Below, piece by piece: positions 1 through 8,984 of a DNA stretch of 64,000 nt (the first letter of the stretch is position 1; each line of letters opens with the position of its first letter). A program made the position numbers and the translations under genes. The DNA lies in assembly GCA_001274695.2 (NCBI GenBank), contig LARU01000004.1, positions 372,001 to 436,000 on the forward strand, in the 5' to 3' direction. The stretch is from Azoarcus sp. PA01. Its GTDB lineage: Bacteria > Pseudomonadota > Gammaproteobacteria > Burkholderiales > Rhodocyclaceae. The notes under the pieces are model-generated. The model ran no database searches. It saw nothing but the letters and a program-made list of their open reading frames with translations, and had not been told where the DNA came from.

Positions 1-483
1 CACGAGATTTTTCTCGGCAAAGGCATTGTGTTGCTGGTAGGAGGCTTGCTGATCGGCTGGGCGGCCGGCGCCGAGGGCCTCGTTTCAGTCAAGCCTTTAT
101 TCTTCGATTTGTTCAAAGGCATCCTCGCCCTGTTCCTGCTCGAGATGGGACTGATCACGGCCGCCCAATTCGGCAGCTTGCGTCAGCATGGCTTGTTCCT
201 GGTCTTGTTCGGTGTGGGCATGCCGCTGTTTTCATCGATCATCGGGATGGTGTTAGGCTGCGCGCTCGGTCTCTCGCCGGGCGGCACCGCGATGCTGGCG
301 ATTCTGGCGGCAAGTGCGTCCTATATCGCGGTGCCTGCGGCGATGAGAATTTCGGTGCCGGAAGCCAATCCGACGCTGTCGCTGGCGGCATCTCTTGGCG
401 TCACGTTCCCCTTTAATGTGCTGGTAGGCATCCCCATCTATCATGCACTGACCGACCATTGGTTCGCATTCATCGGGAAATAG
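1..483 (+). CDS. sbtA: SbtA-type sodium-dependent bicarbonate permease, 3' part
   Basis: The frame is open from base 1, so this is the C-terminal part (about 160 residues) of a longer membrane protein. It shows several hydrophobic helices and a Gly/Ala-rich stretch with SASYIAVPAAMR, then a conserved end around VPEANPTLSLAASLG that I recognise from the SbtA family (sodium-dependent bicarbonate permeases, inner membrane). The PII-like gene starts three bases after the stop codon, which is the arrangement of sbtA-sbtB pairs. SbtA family members import bicarbonate with sodium; the substrate here is inferred from family and neighbour. The GTG at 28 is internal, not the real start. Confidence 0.85.
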   Translation, partial: HEIFLGKGIVLLVGGLLIGWAAGAEGLVSVKPLFFDLFKGILALFLLEMGLITAAQFGSLRQHGLFLVLFGVGMPLFSSIIGMVLGCALGLSPGGTAMLAILAASASYIAVPAAMRISVPEANPTLSLAASLGVTFPFNVLVGIPIYHALTDHWFAFIGK

Positions 484-486
484 TCC

Positions 487-789
487 ATGAACGGCCTGAC
501 ACGCAAGCTACTGACCATCGTCACCGAAAGTGTCCTGGAGCGCGTTCTGCCCGAAGACCTGGAGCGCCTGGGCGCGCGGGGCTTCACCATCACAGAGGCT
601 CGCGGCAAGGGCAGCCGCGGAATGCGCGGCGGCACCTGGGACGAGAACAGCAATATCCGTATCGAAATTCTGTGCGACACGGCCACGGCTGAGGCGCTCA
701 CGGCACATCTGCAAAAGCACTACTACGACGATTACGCGATGGTGATGTTCGTGAGCGACGTGACCGTGCTCAGGTCTGAAAAATTCTGA
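487..789 (+). CDS. PII-like signalling protein, SbtB type
   Basis: This is a 100-residue protein of PII size and fold pattern. It has an N-terminal LLTIVTES strand, a central glycine-rich loop (residues about 38-48, GKGSRGMRGG) in the place of the T-loop, and a C-terminal ferredoxin-like half ending VMFVSDVTVLR. SbtB proteins bind adenyl nucleotides and gate the neighbouring SbtA permease. The two genes are three bases apart and surely co-transcribed. It lacks the exact T-loop of GlnB/GlnK, so regulation of glutamine synthetase is unlikely. Confidence 0.8.
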   Translation: MNGLTRKLLTIVTESVLERVLPEDLERLGARGFTITEARGKGSRGMRGGTWDENSNIRIEILCDTATAEALTAHLQKHYYDDYAMVMFVSDVTVLRSEKF

Positions 790-1239
790 GGAGCCGCTCC
801 TCCATTTAGCGGCCCGAACCATTGCTGTGGGGATATGGGCGCGGTGTTTAAGGGACTGCCGCAACCCACTCTCGAGGCCGCAACGCAGCTTCGTCAACTG
901 CCTGTTCGAGGGGCATCCCCTCCTCCACTCCATCCATGATCATCCGCTGCAGGATGGCGCCGAGCATCTCGACGTTGGCAGCCGTCAGCGGTTCGACCTC
1001 GGAGCGGCGGCGCCACCAGTCAGCGATTGCGGGGTAGCCTCGACGGAGGCAGCAGGTGCGAGCGAGAGCAGCGCCCGTGATCCGCGCCCTGCCGTGCTCC
1101 ATTTGTCGGGATTCCTTACATCCCCAAATTCGACATCCTCGCAAGTTCTTGATCTTGCTTGACGCGGCCCTTTGGCTCTCTTCTTGCAGCATGCAATTTT
1201 CCCTGAGCAGTCTTCGCCGGCAGCAGCCAAGGAGGGGCC
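790..1239. other. 450-base gap without a convincing gene
   Basis: The gap separates sbtB from the multicopper oxidase gene. A 6-bp inverted repeat with a 3-base loop (788-802) overlaps the sbtB stop codon and could help end transcription, although no clear T-run follows it. A minus-strand open frame (848-1192, 114 codons) has no recognisable domain. The oxidase promoter must lie here, but I cannot pick a convincing -35/-10 pair. Confidence 0.4.
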
Positions 1240-3189
1240 ATGATCACCCGACGGTTATTCCTGAAAGCGACGCTATGGATGGGCGCCGTGCTGCTGCCGT
1301 GGAAATGGGGAAGCCGGCATGCATCCGCCGCCCCGATCCCCGGCGGCACCCTCGATCCGACGACGATCTCCAAGTACCGGATGCAGCTGCTCATCCCGCC
1401 GGCGATGCCGCAGACCCCGCCGCCGACCCCTACGGTCGACGTCGACTACTACGAAATCGCTGTCCGCCAGTTCGAGCAGCAGATCCTGCCGGCCGGCATG
1501 CCGATGACGACGGTGTGGAGCTACGGCTCCGTCAACCATCCCGACACGTTCCACTACCCCGCCTTCACGATCGAGGCCCGGTACGGCGCGCCGGTTCGGG
1601 TGAAGTGGATCAACGGCCTGGTGGACGAGCACGGCCGGTACCTGCAGCACCTGCTGCCGGTCGATGCGAGCCTGCATTGGGCCAATCCTGCCGGCGGCCC
1701 GACGGGGCGCGATGCGCATCCGGTGGTCGATGCGACGCCCGGACCCTACACCGGGCCGGTTCCCATCGTCACTCATCTCCACGGCGGCCACACCCATGAC
1801 GACAGCGACGGATTCACGGAAGCGTGGTATCTGCCACAGGCGAGGAACATTCCCGGCGGCTTCGCCCGCGTCGGCTCCGAGTACCAGCGGTTCCGCGCGG
1901 AGGCCCAGGCGCGCATGGGACAGGCATGGACGCCCGGCTCGGCGGTATTCGAGTACGAAAACGACCAGGATGCGGCGACGCTGTGGTACCACGACCACAC
2001 GCTCGGCATGACCCGCCTCAACGTCTATGCGGGACCGGCGGGCTTCTATCTGATCCGCGGCGGCGGCCGCGATCTGCCCGACGGCGTGCTGCCGGGCCCG
2101 GCTGCAGGCGTGGGCGCCGATCCCTTCGGACGGCATTACGAGATTCCCCTCGCCATCCAGGACCGCTCGTTCAACGCCGACGGCTCGCTGTTCTACCCGG
2201 ACAGCCGCACCTTCTTCGACGGCTACGAAGGGCCGTACTTCCCTCACACCGAGGTGGCGCCGATCTGGAACCCGGAGTTTTTCGGCAACACGATCGTCGT
2301 CAATGGTCGCACCTGGCCGTACCTGGAGGTCGAGCCGCGTCGGTATCGTTTCCGGCTCCTGAACGGCTGCAACTCGCGCTTCCTCATCCTCGAGTTCGAC
2401 GACCCCGACCTCGCCTTCTGGCAGATCGGTGCGGATGGAGGCTTCCTGCCCGCCGCGACGCAACTGCGCCGGTTGCTGCTCGCGCCTGCCGAACGTGCCG
2501 ACGTGATCGTCGACTTCACCGGCAGGACGGTCGGCGAGCAGATCGTCCTGCGCAACCACGGGCCGGACGAGCCGTTCGGCGGCGGCGAGCCCGACGAGGA
2601 CTTCGACGCCGCCGATCCGGGCACGACCGGCCAGGTGATGCAGTTCCGGATCGTTCCCCTTACGGCCGCGGATCCGAGCACGCCGGCCCCTGAGCTCGTG
2701 CTGCCGGCGCTGACACCGCTCGGCGCGGCGACCTTGACGCGCAAGGTGGCGCTGAACGAGAAGACGGCGGGATTGCCGGATTTCGACGGACCCGTCGAGG
2801 CGAAGCTCGGGATCATCGACGAGAACGGCGTGAACATCCCCCTCGACTGGCAGAACGCGGTGACCGAGAACCCGGCGCTCGGGTCGATCGAGACTTGGGA
2901 GATCCACAACTTCACCGAGGACGCGCACCCGATCCACATCCACGAAGTGCAGTTCGAGGTGGTCGATCGGCAGCCGTTCGACGGCGCTCCGTACGGGCCG
3001 GAATCCGGAGAGACCGGCGTCAAGGACACGGTCATCGCCTATCCGGGCGAGATCACGCGGGTGAAGGCGTTGTTCGATCGTCCGGGGCTATACGTCTGGC
3101 ACTGCCACATCCTCGAGCACGAGGACAACGAGATGATGCGGCGGTACGTCATCGGGCCGATGACCGCGGCCGATGCCGGTCACCGCTAA
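1240..3189 (+). CDS. Tat-exported multicopper oxidase (CotA/bilirubin oxidase type)
   Basis: A 649-residue laccase-like enzyme that oxidises substrates and reduces oxygen to water outside the cytoplasm. Residues 1-31 form a twin-arginine signal (TRRLFLK followed by a hydrophobic stretch ending in Ala). All four copper-ligand motifs are present: HLHGG near residue 179, WYHDH near 250, HPIHIH near 563, and WHCHILEHEDNEM near 619. In the last, Cys621 is the type-1 ligand and Met631 the likely axial ligand. The start is fixed by a strong AAGGAGGGG ribosome site six bases upstream. The gene stands alone between sbtB and the convergent selenium transporter. The natural substrate is unknown; metal oxidation or copper tolerance are possible. 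Confidence 0.93.
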   Translation: MITRRLFLKATLWMGAVLLPWKWGSRHASAAPIPGGTLDPTTISKYRMQLLIPPAMPQTPPPTPTVDVDYYEIAVRQFEQQILPAGMPMTTVWSYGSVNHPDTFHYPAFTIEARYGAPVRVKWINGLVDEHGRYLQHLLPVDASLHWANPAGGPTGRDAHPVVDATPGPYTGPVPIVTHLHGGHTHDDSDGFTEAWYLPQARNIPGGFARVGSEYQRFRAEAQARMGQAWTPGSAVFEYENDQDAATLWYHDHTLGMTRLNVYAGPAGFYLIRGGGRDLPDGVLPGPAAGVGADPFGRHYEIPLAIQDRSFNADGSLFYPDSRTFFDGYEGPYFPHTEVAPIWNPEFFGNTIVVNGRTWPYLEVEPRRYRFRLLNGCNSRFLILEFDDPDLAFWQIGADGGFLPAATQLRRLLLAPAERADVIVDFTGRTVGEQIVLRNHGPDEPFGGGEPDEDFDAADPGTTGQVMQFRIVPLTAADPSTPAPELVLPALTPLGAATLTRKVALNEKTAGLPDFDGPVEAKLGIIDENGVNIPLDWQNAVTENPALGSIETWEIHNFTEDAHPIHIHEVQFEVVDRQPFDGAPYGPESGETGVKDTVIAYPGEITRVKALFDRPGLYVWHCHILEHEDNEMMRRYVIGPMTAADAGHR

Positions 3190-3272
3190 TCGACAAGTTC
3201 GTCGCTGACCGGGAGTTGCCAGCGTCTCGCTCGAGCGCGCTGGCGCGCAGTAAACCGCGTTCAAGTCTTGAA

Positions 3273-4082
3273 TCAATTGCGCCCCATCCATGCGCGCAGG
3301 CGGTCGCTCAGCGCGTCGACGCTGAGCACCAGCGCGAACATCGCGATCAGCACCGTGGCTGCCTGTGCCTGCTGGAAAATCGACAGGTGGAAGTACAGCA
3401 TCTGCCCGAGGCCGCCGGCGCCGACGAAGCCCAGCACTGCGGCCATGCGGATGTTCATCTCCAGTCGGTAGAGCCCGTAGGCCACCGATTGCGCCCACAC
3501 CAGCGGCAAGGTTCCATAGAGGAAAGCCGCCACCCCGCCGCTGCCAATGTCCAGAAGGCTTTGCTCGGGCTGCGGCGGGGCGTTCTCGATCGCCTCGGCG
3601 AACAGCCGGCCGAGCACGCCGGTGGTGTGCAGCGCCAGCGCCAGCACCCCGGCGAAAGGGCCGAGCCCGGCGGCCAGCACCATCAGCGTCGCCCACACCA
3701 GCTCCGGCACGCTGCGCAACAGATTGAGCAGGAAACGCGACAGGCGTTCGGCCGCGGCGCCGTGGCGCCCGGCGGCCGGCAGCGCGAGCAGCAACCCGGC
3801 GGCCGCGGCGAGCAGCGTGCCGACCATTGCCACCGCGAACGTCTGCACGGCGCCGTAAGCGGTCTGGCGCAGGAAGTCGGGTTCGAGATCGGGCGGGAAG
3901 AACGACGTTGCGAAGCGCGCCATGTCAGCCACGGCGCCGACCGAGAAGAGCGTTCCGAAGTCGATTCCGAGATAGACAAAGCTCCCCGCCACCGCGGCGG
4001 CGACCAGTGCACAGGTCAGCACGCAACTCAGGCAGAAATCGGCAGCACCTCGCGGTGCGCAGGGCTCGCGGGTCTCGTTCAT
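3273..4082 (-). CDS. ABC importer permease, PhnE-like (selenium oxyanion or phosphonate type), second copy
   Basis: A 269-residue inner-membrane permease of the binding-protein-dependent type. It has about six hydrophobic segments and an EAA-type loop (NIRMAAVLGFVGAGGLGQ near residues 215-230), which is shared with the upstream permease and typical of PhnE. The chosen ATG (4082-4080) overlaps the TGA of the upstream permease by four bases; a longer open frame to 4259 runs inside that gene and is discounted. It is the last gene of the senB-transporter group, so a selenium oxyanion is the favoured cargo. Phosphonate or phosphite are alternatives by family alone. Confidence 0.85.
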   Translation of the reverse strand: MNETREPCAPRGAADFCLSCVLTCALVAAAVAGSFVYLGIDFGTLFSVGAVADMARFATSFFPPDLEPDFLRQTAYGAVQTFAVAMVGTLLAAAAGLLLALPAAGRHGAAAERLSRFLLNLLRSVPELVWATLMVLAAGLGPFAGVLALALHTTGVLGRLFAEAIENAPPQPEQSLLDIGSGGVAAFLYGTLPLVWAQSVAYGLYRLEMNIRMAAVLGFVGAGGLGQMLYFHLSIFQQAQAATVLIAMFALVLSVDALSDRLRAWMGRN

Positions 4083-4921
4083 GCGAGCGCCCTGCGCAGG
4101 GTCGCGCTCAGTGCGTCGGCGAACAGCACCAGCACGAGGAAGACGAAGAGGATCGTCGCCGCTTCGCCGCCGTTGAGCATCTTCATCGACTGGTCCATCA
4201 GTTGCCCGAGCCCGCCGGCGCCGACAAAACCCATGATCACCGAGGCGCGCACTGCGCATTCCCAGCGATAGACCGTGTACGAAGTCAGCTCCTGCGCGGC
4301 GTTGGGCAGCAGCCCGTACGCGAGGGCGGCGAAGCGCCCGCCGCCGGCTTCGAGGATCGCGCGCGCCGGACGCGTATCGGTCGATTCGAGGATCTCGGTG
4401 TAGACCTTGCCGAGCATCCCGCCGTAGGTGATCGCGAGCGCCAGCACGCCGGCCGCCGGGCCGAGGCCGAGCACGCGCACGAACATCAGCGCCCAGACGA
4501 TCTCCGGAATGGCGCGCAGGAAAGTCAGTAGCGCCCGTCCTGCAGCGCGCACCATTTTGCCGCCCAGGCGCCCCGGGCCCGGTCCGATCTTCGACACCGC
4601 CAGCGCGCGAGTGCTCAGGACCGAGAGGGGCACCGCCAGCAGCAGCGCGAGCGCGATGCCGGCGGTGGCGATCGCCATCGTTTCCAGCGTCGCCTCGAGG
4701 AGGTAGCCGAGAAACTCGGTCGAGGTGGCCGGCGGAAGGAAGCCGCCGAGAAAGCTCCCCATGACTCGCAGATTACCGGCGTCGAACAGCGCCCACGGGC
4801 GGAACTCGGCCAGCACCAGCAGCGGCCACAGCAGCACCAGCGCCACGAGCGTCCAGCCCAGCCGCGCACGCGCGTCCGGGTCGCGATCGGGCGGCGGGAG
4901 CGCTTGGGCCGACGCGCTCAT
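4079..4921 (-). CDS. ABC importer permease, PhnE-like, first copy
   Basis: A 280-residue integral membrane permease. The coupling loop reads RASVIMGFVGAGGLGQ near residues 225-240, and there are hydrophobic helices before and after it. It starts two bases after the ATPase gene ends and overlaps the next permease by four bases (ATGA), so the three are translationally coupled. With its paralogue it should form the heterodimeric membrane channel for the binding protein at 5783-6646. The substrate is inferred from the selenoneine genes next door. Confidence 0.87.
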   Translation of the reverse strand: MSASAQALPPPDRDPDARARLGWTLVALVLLWPLLVLAEFRPWALFDAGNLRVMGSFLGGFLPPATSTEFLGYLLEATLETMAIATAGIALALLLAVPLSVLSTRALAVSKIGPGPGRLGGKMVRAAGRALLTFLRAIPEIVWALMFVRVLGLGPAAGVLALAITYGGMLGKVYTEILESTDTRPARAILEAGGGRFAALAYGLLPNAAQELTSYTVYRWECAVRASVIMGFVGAGGLGQLMDQSMKMLNGGEAATILFVFLVLVLFADALSATLRRALA

Positions 4922-4923
4922 GT

Positions 4924-5766
4924 TCAGCGTCCGCGGGAGGTGTCGAGGCGAACGACCTTCGCGTCCGCCTCGGGGTCGATCATCGCGTCCGCCGCGGCAT
5001 CCGCGGCTTGCACCGGCAGCATGGCGCCCTCGGCGGCATAGAGTTCGTGCAGCATCGAATCGCTGAGGCGGGCGGTTGGCAGGTCGAACACCACTTCGCC
5101 GCCGCGCAGGCCGATGATGCGCGGAAACCATTTGAGCGCCAGGTCGACCGCGTGCAGCGACGCGAACAGGCTGGCGCCGCTGCGCGCCGATTCGGCGACC
5201 AGCTCGCCGAGCGCCGCATCGGCGAGCGCGGGGTCGAGCGCGGAAACGGGCTCGTCGGCGAGGATCAGGTCGGGCTGCTGATAGAGCACGCGGGCGATGC
5301 CGACGCGCTGCAATTGCCCGCCCGAGAGCCGGTCGCAGCGCTCGAACAGGCGGTCGGCGAGGTCGAAGCGCGCGAGCGCCGCGTGCGCTCCGGCGATGTC
5401 GACCGGATAGAGCAGCGACAGCAGGCCTTTCCACGCCGGCCAGCGCCCGAGCCGTCCGGCGTGGATCGCGGTGACCACGCGCAGGCGCGGCGGGATCGGC
5501 GGGCTCTGGTGGATCGTGCCGATGCGCGCGCGCAGGTGCCGCAGCGCACTCGCCGACAGCCGCCAGGGGTTGGCGCCGAGAACGTCGAGCCGCCCTTGGG
5601 TCGGGCGCAGCGCGGTACCGAGGAGCCGGATCAGGCTGGTCTTGCCGGCGCCCGACGGGCCGATCACCGCGACCCGCTCGCCTCGGCCTACGCGCAACGA
5701 CACCCGCTGCAGCGCGCGAAAGCCGTTGCCGTGGGTCAGCCCGGCTCTTTCCAGTTCGAATCCCAT
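4924..5766 (-). CDS. ABC importer ATPase, PhnC-like
   Basis: A 280-residue cytoplasmic ABC ATPase. Walker A is GPSGAGKTS (residues about 36-44), the Q-loop lies in [13 protein letters not shown], the signature is [13 protein letters not shown], Walker B is [13 protein letters not shown] and the switch His is in [10 protein letters not shown]. It is 16 bases downstream of the binding-protein gene and two bases upstream of the first permease. It powers import by the two PhnE-like permeases. The C-terminal 40 residues are acidic/variable and may be a small regulatory tail. Confidence 0.92.
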   Translation of the reverse strand: MGFELERAGLTHGNGFRALQRVSLRVGRGERVAVIGPSGAGKTSLIRLLGTALRPTQGRLDVLGANPWRLSASALRHLRARIGTIHQSPPIPPRLRVVTAIHAGRLGRWPAWKGLLSLLYPVDIAGAHAALARFDLADRLFERCDRLSGGQLQRVGIARVLYQQPDLILADEPVSALDPALADAALGELVAESARSGASLFASLHAVDLALKWFPRIIGLRGGEVVFDLPTARLSDSMLHELYAAEGAMLPVQAADAAADAMIDPEADAKVVRLDTSRGR

Positions 5767-5782
5767 TCGCGCTCCGCGGGGA

Positions 5783-6646
5783 CTACTTGATCAGCCCGGC
5801 ACTGCGCGCCGCACGCTCGATGCCATCGTAATTGGCGCTGGTCGTGGGTACGTATTTCGAGGCGCGCTGCAGCGCCATCAGTTCCTTGTGCGCCGGATCG
5901 GCCGGGTCGAGCTTCAGGAAGGCGTTGGCGATCTTCTCGCGCAGCGCCGCATCGAGGCCGGGGCGTACCGTCCAGTTGTAATCGTAGTAAGGCGGCGTCG
6001 TGGCGATCACCCTGACCCGGCCGGCGTTGGCGTCGCCTTTCTCGAGCAGCTTGTCCATCACCGAGGCGTTGAGCACGCCCGCCTCGGCGCGGCCGGAGGC
6101 GACGAACGCGACGGTCGCGTCGTGTGCCCCCGAGAACGCAATGCGGGTGAAGTCCTTGTCGGGGTCGATGCCGTCCTCGAGCAGGAAGAAGCGCGGCATC
6201 AGGTGTCCCGAGGTCGACGAGGGCGAACCGAAGGCGAAAGTCCTGCCCTTCAGCTCGGAAAGCGATTTGACCGGACTGTCGGCCGGCACGATGAACTTGC
6301 TGGTGAATACTGCGTCTTCGGCGCGCTGGACGATCGGCAACGCCTCGCCATTGGTGCGCAGTTTGGCCTGCACGAACGTGAATCCGCCGAGCCAGGCGAG
6401 ATCGATCTTCTTCGCCGCGAGGCCTTCGACGACGGCCGCGTAGTCGCTGACCGGAGTGAACACCACTTCGAGGCCGGTCTCCTTTTCGAGATACTCCCCG
6501 AGCGGCTTAAACTTGCGCTGCAGCTCGGTCGGCGCCTCGTCGGGGATCGCCGACACGCGCAAGACCTGCGCGGGGGCCGCGGCCGCACCGAGCAGCAACG
6601 AGAGCGCCAGCGCGAAGCGGGAAATTAGTTTGGACATCGGAATCAT
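5783..6646 (-). CDS. periplasmic binding protein of a putative selenate/selenite ABC importer (PhnD family)
   Basis: A 287-residue PhnD-family solute receptor with a signal peptide (charged start, then [15 protein letters not shown] with cleavage near residue 27). The mature part begins [14 protein letters not shown], contains the paired-domain segment [19 protein letters not shown], and later [12 protein letters not shown]. This sequence type is the one I know as the putative selenate-binding receptor found beside selenium genes, rather than true phosphonate PhnD. The ATG at 6646 has GTGGAGA just upstream; a start at 6694 would spoil the signal peptide. It lies 155 bases downstream of senB on the same strand. 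Confidence 0.85.
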   Translation of the reverse strand: MIPMSKLISRFALALSLLLGAAAAPAQVLRVSAIPDEAPTELQRKFKPLGEYLEKETGLEVVFTPVSDYAAVVEGLAAKKIDLAWLGGFTFVQAKLRTNGEALPIVQRAEDAVFTSKFIVPADSPVKSLSELKGRTFAFGSPSSTSGHLMPRFFLLEDGIDPDKDFTRIAFSGAHDATVAFVASGRAEAGVLNASVMDKLLEKGDANAGRVRVIATTPPYYDYNWTVRPGLDAALREKIANAFLKLDPADPAHKELMALQRASKYVPTTSANYDGIERAARSAGLIK

Positions 6647-6801
6647 AGGGTTCTCCACTCTCCAGTGACGCTTCGCGGCGGCACGATGCGGCACCAGGCC
6701 GCCGGGAGGATCGTTATATCAGAAGCCGGGCCGCTTCGAGGGCAGCGTCGGAGCCGGCGAGAGGCGCGGTCGTGCCCGATCGTCGGCATCGGCGTTCCCA
6801 T

Positions 6802-7812
6802 TCAGCTCGCTCCCGCGGGTCGCGACAGCAGATCGCCGACGAGCCGGCGCAGCGCGGCGCGTTCGCGTTCCGGCGCGAACAGCGGGGCGCGCTGCCGGCA
6901 CTGTGCAGCCAACCGTGCGATCAGTCCGTCGCCCTCTCCGATGACCGATTCCCGGCAGCGTGACAGCAGCGTTGCCAGCGCCTCGGCGTCGCCCCACGGA
7001 AAGTAGCCTTCATAGTCGGCACCCAGCATCCCGACGTTGCCGTCGATGCGCGAAGCGAGCACGGGCGTGCCGCTCGCGACCGCTTCCATCACGACGTGCG
7101 CGCCGCCTTCCATGCGGCTCGCGTGGATCAGCAGATGCGCGCGCTGGATGTGGCGGCGCACCGCCTCGTGCGGTAGCCCGCCGAGCCAGCGGTAGTTCGG
7201 TACCGCAGCCATCGTCGCTCGCGCGGTCTCGCCGAGCGCCGGATCGAGCGGATCGCCGATGTGGTCGATGAAGATGTCGCGCCGGCCGGCGAGCAGCCGT
7301 GCGGCGGCGAACAGCGTCTGCGGCGATTTTTCCTCGCGCAGGTGGCCGACCATCACTGCCCGCAGATGAAGCGACGACTTCGCGAGCGCCTTTCGCGCCG
7401 TCGTGGACTGGAAAATCACATGCGCCTTGGCGCGCACCGCTTCGGGCAGCGCGTGCGGCGCGCATTCCTGCAGCACGACGAGCGCCTGCGCAAGCTCCAG
7501 CGAACGCCGCGCCGTGGCGTCCGTCATGATGTCGCGATACAGGTCGGTGCCGGTAAGCACCACCGCGAGGCCTTTGCCTGGGCGCGCGCTGGCCCACGCC
7601 GCGATCGATTGCGCCGACCGACGTGCATGCAGCGCGATCATCGCGGCGTCGCCGGCGGCCAGCGCATCGGGCCAGGCCTTGACGACGCGCACCTGGCAGT
7701 CGCCGGCGAGGTGCCGCTGCCAGCGCCGAGCCGTCTGCCAATTGCCGTTGTTGGCATCGCGCAGCGCCGGACTGACGATCACCAGTTGCGGCATACTCGT
7801 GGCACCGGTCAT
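6802..7812 (-). CDS. senB: selenosugar synthase SenB (glycosyltransferase family, selenoneine pathway)
   Basis: A 336-residue GT-B glycosyltransferase. It has an N-terminal LVIVSPALRDANNGNWQT segment and a C-terminal donor-binding region HASRMEGGAHVVMEAVASG (residues about 250-268) with the EGGxxxxxEA pattern. SenB-family enzymes join selenophosphate to a UDP-sugar to give a selenosugar, the selenium donor for selenoneine. The ATG at 7812 is preferred because GGGAGGGG lies nine bases upstream; the Met at 7794 has no such site. It diverges from senA with only 17 bases between start codons. selD/senC, needed for selenophosphate, is not in the window. Confidence 0.9.
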   Translation of the reverse strand: MTGATSMPQLVIVSPALRDANNGNWQTARRWQRHLAGDCQVRVVKAWPDALAAGDAAMIALHARRSAQSIAAWASARPGKGLAVVLTGTDLYRDIMTDATARRSLELAQALVVLQECAPHALPEAVRAKAHVIFQSTTARKALAKSSLHLRAVMVGHLREEKSPQTLFAAARLLAGRRDIFIDHIGDPLDPALGETARATMAAVPNYRWLGGLPHEAVRRHIQRAHLLIHASRMEGGAHVVMEAVASGTPVLASRIDGNVGMLGADYEGYFPWGDAEALATLLSRCRESVIGEGDGLIARLAAQCRQRAPLFAPERERAALRRLVGDLLSRPAGAS

Positions 7813-7829
7813 TACACGTCGCCCCTCCC

Positions 7830-8984
7830 ATGAACATCGACGCCGCCCGCTCCGAAGCCGCCCGTCGTGGCGGCCGCCAGCTCCTCGCTGCCGCGCTCGC
7901 CGACAGCCGCGCGCGCACGCTGGCGCTGCTCGATGCCTACGCCGCCGCGCTCGGCAAGTCGCTGGCAATTCCCTGTTCCCCGCAGCTCAACCCGCCGCGC
8001 TGGGAAGCCGGGCATATCGGCTGGTTCCAGGACTACTGGATCGCGCGCAACCGGCAGCGCGCGAGAGGTGTCGCCTGCGACCCCGACCATCAGCGCCCCG
8101 CCGGGCGCTTCGCGCAGGCCGACGCGCTGTACGACTCGAGCAAAGTACCGCATGCGACCCGCTGGCAGCTCGACCTGCCCGATCTCGCCGCGACCCGCGC
8201 CTATCTGGCCGAGGGGCTGGCGGAGACGCTGGCGCTGCTCGCCGCGACGCCGGAGACCGACGCGGACCTGTATTTTTTTCGCTTGGTATTGTTTCACGAG
8301 GACATGCACGGCGAGGCCGGGATCTACATGGCGCAAGCGCTCGACATCCCGCTGCCCGAGCCGCTGCTCGGGCCGGAGAGTACCGTGTCGGAGGCTCGCG
8401 CCCTGCGGGTTCCGGCGCAGAGCTGGACGCTCGGCCGGCACGATGACGGCTTCGCCTTCGATAACGAACTCGCGGCGCACGAGGTCGCGGTGCGGGCTTT
8501 CGAGATCGATTCCGAGGTCGTGAGCTGGCGCCGCTACCTGCCTTTCGTCGAGCAGACCGGCGCCGCGCCGCCGCGCTATCTGCGCCGGGACGACGGCGGC
8601 TGGCAGCGCTGCGTTTTCGGTCGCTGGGAGGCGCTGCCGCTGGATGCTCCGGCCGTGCATCTGCGCTGGGACGAAGCCGACGCGTGGTGCCGCTGGGCAG
8701 GGCGGCGCCTCCCCGGCGAAGCCGAATGGGAAATCGCCGCGCTGACGCAGCCGGCGTTTTGCTGGGGCGAGGTCTGGGAATGGACCGCCAGCCGCTTCGT
8801 CCCCTACCCCGGTTTCGTCGCCCACCCGTACCGCGACTACTCGGCGCCGTGGTTCGGCGACCGCTACGTGCTGCGCGGGGCGAGTCGGGCGACAAGCCCG
8901 CGCATCGCGCATCCGCGCTACCGCAACTACTTCACTCCCGAGCGCAATGATCTGCACAACGGCTTTCGCAGTTGCGCACGCTAG
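7830..8984 (+). CDS. senA: selenoneine synthase SenA (EgtB-like non-heme iron enzyme)
   Basis: A 384-residue protein with an N-terminal DinB-like helical domain and a C-terminal formylglycine-generating/EgtB sulfatase-modifying domain (from about residue 180; WEWTASRF, LRGASRA and NGFR near the end). Iron-ligand motifs are present: the early His in WEAGHIGWFQ (near 59) and HEDMHGE (near 156), an HxxxHxE motif. SenA forms the C-Se bond between hercynine and the selenosugar made by SenB. The pairing with senB and the selenate-type importer argues against an ergothioneine EgtB. No egtD for hercynine is visible here. The ATG has no purine-rich ribosome site, so the transcript may be leaderless. 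Confidence 0.9.
   Translation: MNIDAARSEAARRGGRQLLAAALADSRARTLALLDAYAAALGKSLAIPCSPQLNPPRWEAGHIGWFQDYWIARNRQRARGVACDPDHQRPAGRFAQADALYDSSKVPHATRWQLDLPDLAATRAYLAEGLAETLALLAATPETDADLYFFRLVLFHEDMHGEAGIYMAQALDIPLPEPLLGPESTVSEARALRVPAQSWTLGRHDDGFAFDNELAAHEVAVRAFEIDSEVVSWRRYLPFVEQTGAAPPRYLRRDDGGWQRCVFGRWEALPLDAPAVHLRWDEADAWCRWAGRRLPGEAEWEIAALTQPAFCWGEVWEWTASRFVPYPGFVAHPYRDYSAPWFGDRYVLRGASRATSPRIAHPRYRNYFTPERNDLHNGFRSCAR

Noticed and set aside
848..1192. A minus-strand gene of 114 codons after sbtB
   Set aside because: No domain, no ribosome site and an odd Cys/Arg-rich start. It could be a worn gene remnant, but nothing supports a call.
1273..2943. A 556-codon minus-strand frame opposite the multicopper oxidase
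   Set aside because: Long antisense frames are expected in high-GC genes. The product is Arg/Val-rich with no domain, and the plus-strand oxidase is certain.
3273..6646. A phosphonate (phn) uptake system
   Set aside because: The families are PhnCDE-like, but no C-P lyase or phosphonatase gene is present, and the binding protein resembles the selenate-associated class next to senB.
7830..8984. EgtB of ergothioneine synthesis
   Set aside because: The adjacent selenosugar-synthase glycosyltransferase and selenium-type importer identify the SenA branch; no egtD, egtA or egtC is nearby.
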